From: Bugula neritina
Taxonomy: Eukaryota > Bryozoa > Gymnolaemata > Cheilostomatida > Bugulidae
Direction of reading: 5' to 3'
Assembly (NCBI GenBank): GCA_964035545.1
Contig: OZ037767.1
Coordinates: 18,981,759-19,045,758 of the forward strand
DNA: 64,000 bases
Shown: positions 56,480 through 64,000 of the stretch, piece by piece
How positions within the stretch are numbered: the first letter of the stretch is position 1
Layout of the letters: each line of letters starts with the position of its first letter
Translations under genes and position numbers: made by a program
Notes under the pieces: generated by a model
The model's input: the letters and a program-made list of their open reading frames with translations, nothing else
What the model was told of the DNA's origin: nothing
Database searches by the model: none

Positions 56480-56735
56480 AGTTTCTATAATTAAAAATGA
56501 ATCAAAAGAACTCAATATTTCGAAAAATAGAGTATTTATATTTGGTACTAATACAATTTTGGATATAAAAATAAATTTAGATCTTCATTTATTGACTACA
56601 ATATTCTTTCACGTAGTGCGAGTTACGATCATCAGGTCGTCGTGTGTACACTTGAGTGATTTTGTTTTGAAATTAGTATTGTTAGTGTATTACTACGCTG
56701 GAATGTTTTAACTAGCGTCTGTTAAGTGCGCAAGT
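56480..56735 (-). repeat. Pseudo-LTR, right copy (5' in element sense)
   Basis: Direct repeat of 54031-54285. It lies upstream of the RT start, with about 70 bases between it and the first ATG of the ORF. Confidence 0.85.
56594..56638 (-). ncRNA. Hammerhead-like motif in the right pseudo-LTR
   Basis: Minus strand: GAC, CTGATGA (complete core), stem II CGTA...TACG, GAAA, then a weak stem III (GAATATTG, with a mismatch) and GTAGTC, which supplies a GTA triplet and a 3-bp stem I. It is in the sense orientation of the retroelement, as expected for Penelope pseudo-LTR ribozymes. Confidence 0.55.
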
Positions 56736-56744
56736 GTTAAGTGC

Positions 56745-56885
56745 GAACAAAACATTACGAAAGACAACAAAAAAGCCCCACCTGACCTAGCTAAATCAAT
56801 CACAACTAAGGACATCATAATCGCCAAATCATTAAATCTAGACACCAGAATAGAAGTACTAGCCCAGAAAGAAGCTTTTATTACT
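56745..56885 (+). mobile_element. Inverted fragment of a second Penelope-like copy
   Basis: The plus strand encodes [20 protein letters not shown] and then [15 protein letters not shown], the same segment as the minus-strand ORF near 55830-56000. It lies head to head with the right pseudo-LTR after a repeated TGTTAAGTGCG. Partial inverted copies joined to the end are common in Penelope-like insertions. Confidence 0.85.
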
Positions 56886-56904
56886 TATATGACGCAAACA
56901 ACAC

Positions 56905-57902
<998 letters not shown>

Positions 57903-57954
57903 CTATATAATATAGCTAACGCTCTCTCTAAACTATAAACCTCTTTATACTCAC

Positions 57955-60772
57955 TGCCCACTTTCCCCAAGCTCCTGTTTATAGCATTGATCAGCCAGCT
58001 GAATGGCACTGTCATGCTCAGCCAGAACACTGGCATAAGAGTCAAAGTTTGAAGGAAACGTTTCTTCAAGTACTTTTAAAATGGGCGCTAAGACTTTTTG
58101 ACTTGAAGAATCAATTTGTAGCAGACTGTTGTAAACTTGAAGAAACAAGTGTAGCGATTTTATCAACTCTTTTGGAGGCTCTGCTTGAGACACTAGAATT
58201 TCATTCTCTAGTCTTTGCTTACAAATCTGCATTTAAAAAATAGTAATATTTTGATAATGAAGTCCAAAAACATAGCATTCATAAAAACTTTTCTGCTGCA
58301 AAAAGAACATTGCAGAATATTTTAATATTGTCCTACAGTGTGTTCTGTAGCTGCAACTAATAGCAATGCAAGAAATGCTGAGCTCACTAAAACTTTTATT
58401 AGGCAGTTCCAAATGAAACTTGCATTTAGAGAAGAGATAGCTAATTGACAGCTATTATACTTAAGACCCTACAATCCAATTCAATTTTACCGTTATGGGG
58501 GGGGGGGGGGGGGTTGAGCAGTTTTGATATGACATACAGTACAGTATGAAAATTCCTTGCAATAACTTTATGACAAGGCAGGAAAGACCTTATTCAATAT
58601 TGGTGTTTTAATTTGCTATTATATAGACTGCTTTAAGTTGGGTTTTCTTAATACTCTAAAACCAGCAAATAAGACAATTCGTCATATTTAAAAAAAAATA
58701 ACTTTCTTCGTTATATGTTATTTTAGCAGAACCTTAACTTAATAAAATGTGTATATGTCTTTAGCTATATAATAACATCAGCAACTATACCCACCTCTGT
58801 GAGAAATTGGGGTTTGTTAAACAGTAGCTCGGTCTTCAGATTATTTTTATAAGATATCATTATGTCATCAACCTCTAGTGATACTGCAATTGCTTGTAGT
58901 TCAAGGTCAATCCAGTCATGACCCTTCTCACTGTCAATAAGTAAATCTAGGAAAGGTTCCTCGCAGCATTTTATGATCGCCTTTACTGGATCTGCTGTGG
59001 CTATTTCTTTCAGTCTGACAAATTGAACGACTTCTAGTTAATGCAAGTCGAATTAGAAGCTTTCTTATAGAAGTAGGCATTACAATCTATTTTACGATTA
59101 TATTAGAAAGGTTTTAATTGGTTTAGATATCAAGGTAATCAGCCATGAGTTATAAACTATATTAAGGTTAGCAGCTAATTATAGGAAATAAAGCCAATCA
59201 AAGACATGTGTACAACATAAGGTATAAAACGACACTTGTGCAAACCATAAAATTAGTATTAATTTCTAATCTTGTTTAAAATTAAACAGAAGCAAGCTTT
59301 CGAAGGTTTAAATTTTATTTGTAACAAATAATTAAAAAATGAAAATAATTTGATACTGCAGTTAGTTATATCAAATAAAACTCAGCAGATAAATTTCATA
59401 CTAACTCGTTAAACTCAATTGGCCTGCTTCTGTAATATTTTCTGGAAGATTCTGAACTGCCAGGCTCTTCATTGTCTTCATCAGACTCCCTATGGTGCAG
59501 GAAACAATATAGAGCATTATTGTGAAAATACCTGTTGATGTGTTTAGTCAGTGTAGCAATATTTCTATAATTATAATAAACGATTCCACAACATTGCATA
59601 CTCGCTTAGCAGCAATGTTTATATTAGAGCAAAAAGACTATCAATTAATTTTAATTGATAATAGAACAAATTACCTTTTTTCAAATAAAAATCACACATT
59701 ATATTTAATTTGTGTGTGAAAGAACAACAAAGAGAATTTGTAACATATTCCATGTCTGAAACCGCATCCAACCATTTAGTGAATTTATATTAAGTATTTC
59801 TCTCTTCATAACTAAAAAAGTGCAAAAACTGGTAAAATTATATGAGAATTATCTTTATGTAAACATGGCTCTTGAAGATTTACTTTGCATATAAGAAAGA
59901 TTACTCCATATAATAGTTAAATTGAAAAGTTCAAGTTTAAAAATAAAATATTGCAAAACAGACAAATTTTGCCATAGTAAATATTATAATATAAACAAAG
60001 CAAACTACAGAAAAAAAAACATAAAAAAAACAATAATATATTAAAAATGTTATCTGGTTTCATCTTCAGTTTTATTCTATATAGCAATCTTGAAAATCAA
60101 TATCAAAGCTCAAAGGCTTCTCTAAAACCTCTGGTGATATATTACGTCTTTAATATTTGCAAAGTATATTAATCAGAAAGACTTATTGCAGCAAGAAACT
60201 TTTTAGCTGTGCAGTTCTATAACTACAGTCCTGAATGTACAATTGAGATTTATTTGTTCTTTTATTGAAAGCCAAAACAACTGTTTAACCGTCAGAAAAA
60301 TTGATTATTTTCATGCATGCGTCACTGAAATTTATCTACTCTAAATAAAAACTACAGACGGGAGAATTTTATTTAAGTGATTATTAAACGCACTGCAAAG
60401 CTTTCCTGCTGGGATTTAAATGCACAAGTGGTGTATAGGAGGGTGGGGGGGGGGGCGTGTATCTTTTTAACTCTGCCATCTTAATACTCTTCATGCAGTT
60501 ACAGAATTTGTTCTGCCTTCACTTTTTAAAAGTTATTCTATGTAATAGGAGTGATAAATAATCCTGACTATACTATAAACTCAACACCATCATTCTAATA
60601 AAAATTTTCATTTTAGCCGACTACTAAATGAATAGTTTTTATATAAACAATATTAATTAGTGTAGTGTAGTGTAACTTACCCACTATACTTTCTCTTGAA
60701 CATCTTTATTCCGGATTTTCCATTTAAGCCAACTCCTTTGCTAGGAGAATGCTTGTCTTAAAAACGCCACCG
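57955..60772 (-). pseudogene. Duplicated 5' exons of the ZNFX1-type gene
   Basis: Four exons match the working gene in length and splice sites: 60772-60681 (92 nt), 59489-59406 (84), 59014-58795 (220) and 58226-57955 (272). The last three are open; the 272-nt exon differs from its source at about nine of 90 residues. The first exon has CAA changed to TAA (60758-60760), an in-frame stop if the reading frame is as in copy 1. No helicase exons follow, because the block ends at a TA tract. It is probably a dead partial copy, though a start downstream of the stop could still make a short N-terminal fragment. Confidence 0.8.
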
Positions 60773-61852
60773 CTGCAATCAGAATTAGCATTTGTTATAA
60801 AACCTGTGCTAAACAATATACTGTTTAAACTAACTAGTGCCCCATTATGTCTTTGTTATTGAACACAAGGTATTGATTTTACTTGCTGATTGATGCATTA
60901 ATGTAACCATGCTGTTTAATCAAAGATATGGTTGAATTCACTGGCACTATCCATTGTATTTCTTTCACAACCTTATTACATAACTATGCTATTATTCATT
61001 TATGAAGTTTTATGTATCATGCATACTTTTATAATTTGACAGTACACAATCATTGTAGTCAAACATATTTTTGAACCATGCAGTAAAAAAAGTGCAAAAT
61101 ATATGTTAGTTATACAGCGGATCGGTAAAATTCTACAGATTTAAATGTAATATTACCTGGTATATTATGTCAAACCAGCTTGGTTTCATCTTATTAGACA
61201 GAATTGTATATGTAGCCAAGTTGAGATGGTAGCACTGTTATATTGAATGATCTTGAAAATATGAATTTAATTAATACGTATTTATAATTAAAACAAAATG
61301 GAACAATAAAGACCTCTTTTTTAAGTTTGTCTCATAATAAATCTGACATCAAATTCTGATATACCGGGCATCATAATAAACTGCACTTTGCTTTGTTAAG
61401 GATCCAATAATAATCAAGCTTTGTTTTGTGTTAAAATCTTTTGTTTGTTGGGGAAGTCTCGAACTTGGAAATTTGTAAGCAGGAAATATAGCACCACATT
61501 TGTGCTCACAAAATGCCAGGGAATATAAATCAATAAAGCAATAAATGAATTGGAACACATCAACATTCCACGAGCTAGATGTGTCTTCATTATTGTTCAG
61601 TGATTTAAACAAAACAAGCTCTATGACACATATAATTATTAATTACTAGAATTAATGTATCTTCCTAACATACAGTACAGCTTTATAGGTATATTTAGCC
61701 ATTACATTGTTGAGTTAATGTTGCAAGTATCAAAGGAAGTTGTCCCCCTTGGGCAGACAGCTTTACTCAAGCAGAGTTTGCCTGTGGGCATTGCTAACTT
61801 TTAATGAACTTATAAACTTTTACTCAACAAAGGTTCCAATACAATACTATAG

Positions 61853-62340
61853 TCAAACTTACTTTATATACACCAAATAAGTGGTTCTACAACACATACA
61901 CACACACACACGCACACACGCACACAAGTTCTAAACCAAGCATCTGCAATATAATATTATTATATAGTAGTTTCGACAATTAAATATAGTTTCAGTAGTT
62001 TAGCAATTGAATACAATTACACGTTTTGAAATAAGCAGGCAAGCATAATTTTACTTTAAAGCTATGATCATGACTGGTCAGGTCGAATGAAGGTGGATTA
62101 TTTTCCGAAAAACTAGAATATTGCTGCATCCCATACTGATAAAATTTACAATCATAGCTGGTGTTATATAAGTTACTCTAATGGGAACGTATTCATTAAG
62201 TTAACAATTATTTATATATTTCTATTTACAGATATATAAATTTATGTATAGTATATAGACTTAAAAACCAGCACATGAAAGGTTCCAAAGTGCTGTACAC
62301 TGTGTTTGTAGAACACCGACTCTGGGTACGGCACAGAGAA
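61853..62340. other. Segment present in only one copy of the duplication
   Basis: It is either an insertion into copy 2 or a deletion from copy 1 (joined at 45631). It contains a short CA tract and no coding frame. No target duplication or terminal repeats are visible. Confidence 0.6.
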
Positions 62341-62740
62341 TAAAAACTAATTGTTATGTAGAAAAAAAACATTGTCGTTAGCTTTGTGTATTCTAGTTGC
62401 TAATAAAAAGCCTTTTTACTTGCAGCAGCGCCAGGTGGTTTGTGTTTTATTTTCTTGGCATCCTTCACACTATAACATAATTCTACTATACAAGCAATAT
62501 ACAATAGTACCATGTTGTACATACATATAACTGGTAAGACAGCTATACATATGGTTCTCTAGCTGTTGAGCTTTACTCAAACTGATAACACAGAGAGTTT
62601 TAGCAGAACGATAAATTATATTTATAAAACGTCTTCTATCTTTTACAAACTGATGTGCCTTCTCATAAGCACTTTATCTTTTCCTAATGTTTTCGTTTTT
62701 GCAAAATAATAATTTTTTTTACAACAATGCTGTTTTTTAT

Positions 62741-64000
62741 GTAATTGAGAATGTTTAGATACATAAAATAAATTACATTTTTAATAATATATGGCAGAGT
62801 CTTGTGGTGATTGATGAAAAATATCTTTAGACAAGAATTTGGGAAATACAACTCTAAAATCAAAATAACATTGATTTTAAATAAAATAACCCCATCACTG
62901 ATTATAGGTGACTACTAATTGTACAGTACTCTCTCCGTATCTCACTATAAGCAGCAGGTCCAAAACTTTAATTCATGACACAGTAGAATATCACATTAAA
63001 TCCACAGATCAACTACATGTGGCTATTTTGTCTCTATACACATATACATAAGCCACAAAACAAGATCAAATTAAGCCCTTTTATAGTGACCTCTGAGTTT
63101 TTGTAAGATATACAAGGAGCACTGTACTATAAAATGCTAAATAGCTATAGTGTTAAACTTCCAACAACTGATGCAGGAGTACACAACTTAGCATCGTTAT
63201 AACATAATTATATTAATTTTACAGCTTAATTAATTCAAAATGTTCTAATGATATTAGCTTAGTAAATAACATAAACAATGTTTCCCTTCTTCCTTTTGAT
63301 TTAAATAGCATGACCTAATAATTTTATACTTATGATTTAATTATATAGCATAATTTTATTTATTTTAGCAGGTATTTTTTTTAAAAATATATTAAGTTAT
63401 ATTTCAACATATGAAATGCACAGCTCTTTAACTTGAAAGAAGGCACAATTCAGCACCAAATAACCACCCAATCTACATATTTTTAAGGCTATTATATCCA
63501 ATATTTAACAAGTGTGTTTTAATATTAGCATATTGTTCGATGAAATTATTTCTTCACACAAACACTTTCAAATGCAGCTTTTAGGCCACGTAAATGTTTT
63601 ATGTAAATTTTGTAAAAATAATTTGATAGCTACAAATTAGATTTCTCAAAGAAAAAATAGGATCTATATAAATAATTTTGATTTTAAATTTGAACAACTT
63701 TATCATTTACAAAAAGTGCACTAGTATAAATATGGAGTGTCTTTTATTTTTTTTTATTTTAATGTAATATTTCACCAATATACTAGGCCTATACAAATTA
63801 CAGCGCATTCACTTGTAGATAGATAAGCTGTACTACAAGCTTAAACTATTTATATAATAGTGAATGGCTGAAAGCCAAAAAAGGTGTGGCTATACTTAGA
63901 ATGTATGATAACTTTTCGAATCACTTCTTTTCTTTAAACAAATTATAAAAAACAGTATTTTAAGCTGACTAAGTAGACTGGAATTAGTGCGCTTAACTGT
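62741..64000. other. Right end of the window, no recognised features
   Basis: AT-rich non-coding sequence. No open frame above 60 codons, splice-flanked exon or repeat was recognised. The promoter and first exon of the ZNFX1 gene could still be here. Confidence 0.4.

Larger units (their letters stand above)
54031..56735 (-). mobile_element. Penelope-like retroelement with direct pseudo-LTRs
   Basis: A 2.7 kb element whose coding strand is minus. Direct repeats of about 255 bp bound it (54031-54285 and 56480-56735, both starting GTTTCTATAATTAAAAATG and ending at GCGCAAG). The body encodes a reverse transcriptase and a C-terminal GIY-YIG endonuclease. Direct terminal pseudo-LTRs with hammerhead motifs are a hallmark of Penelope-like elements. 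The left end abuts a TA microsatellite, and the right end is followed by a piece of a second copy. Confidence 0.9.
57912..62740. repeat. Segmental duplication, copy 2
   Basis: Second copy of 41706-46037, same orientation, mostly collinear with scattered substitutions and small indels. It carries an extra segment of about 490 bases at 61853-62340 that the first copy lacks. The left edge lies against a TA tract, and the right edge ends in the ACAACAATGCTG region. Confidence 0.92.

Overview
This window is animal nuclear DNA. Its genes are split into many short exons with GT-AG introns, it is AT-rich, and it carries (TA)n tracts, tRNA-derived SINEs, a LINE remnant, a Penelope-like retroelement and DNA transposons. 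The proteins (USP47, a ZNFX1-type helicase, an LRR membrane protein, a sulfotransferase-like protein) fit an invertebrate, most likely a lophotrochozoan. I cannot name the species.

Layout. (1) 250-15302, plus strand: 21 exons of the deubiquitinase USP47. The 5' end lies outside the window. Reading phase is continuous through all exons to the stop codon (1,358 codons). (2) 16181-20087, plus: a complete seven-exon gene for a 442-residue LRR single-pass membrane protein. (3) 20513-22360, minus: a sulfotransferase-like gene, convergent with the LRR gene. (4) 22759-44554, minus: 27 exons of a ZNFX1-type SF1 helicase with NF-X1 zinc fingers. The start codon was not found and there is a one-base frame break near the 3' end. 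(5) 47598-52679: a 5 kb inverted repeat with a decayed LINE in its loop. (6) 53.3-57.1 kb: three hammerhead-ribozyme repeats among (TA)n tracts, then a Penelope-like element with direct pseudo-LTRs. (7) 57912-62740: a second copy of 41706-46037 carrying four 5' ZNFX1 exons, one with a stop codon.

Main discovery candidate: several introns of USP47, and one of the ZNFX1 gene, begin with a tandem array whose unit contains the 5' splice site together with the last bases of the exon. Dozens of near-identical donors therefore lie in a row. In some arrays the unit is a multiple of three and stop-free in the exon frame, so choice of donor could add whole repeats to the protein, including within the catalytic domain. 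One unit also places AG next to GT, the arrangement of a recursive splice site.

Second candidate: a cluster of hammerhead ribozymes (one with a complete core and all three stems, two with the same core mutation, two candidates in the Penelope pseudo-LTRs).

All gene models come from reading the bases by eye. No alignment, fold or transcript evidence was available.
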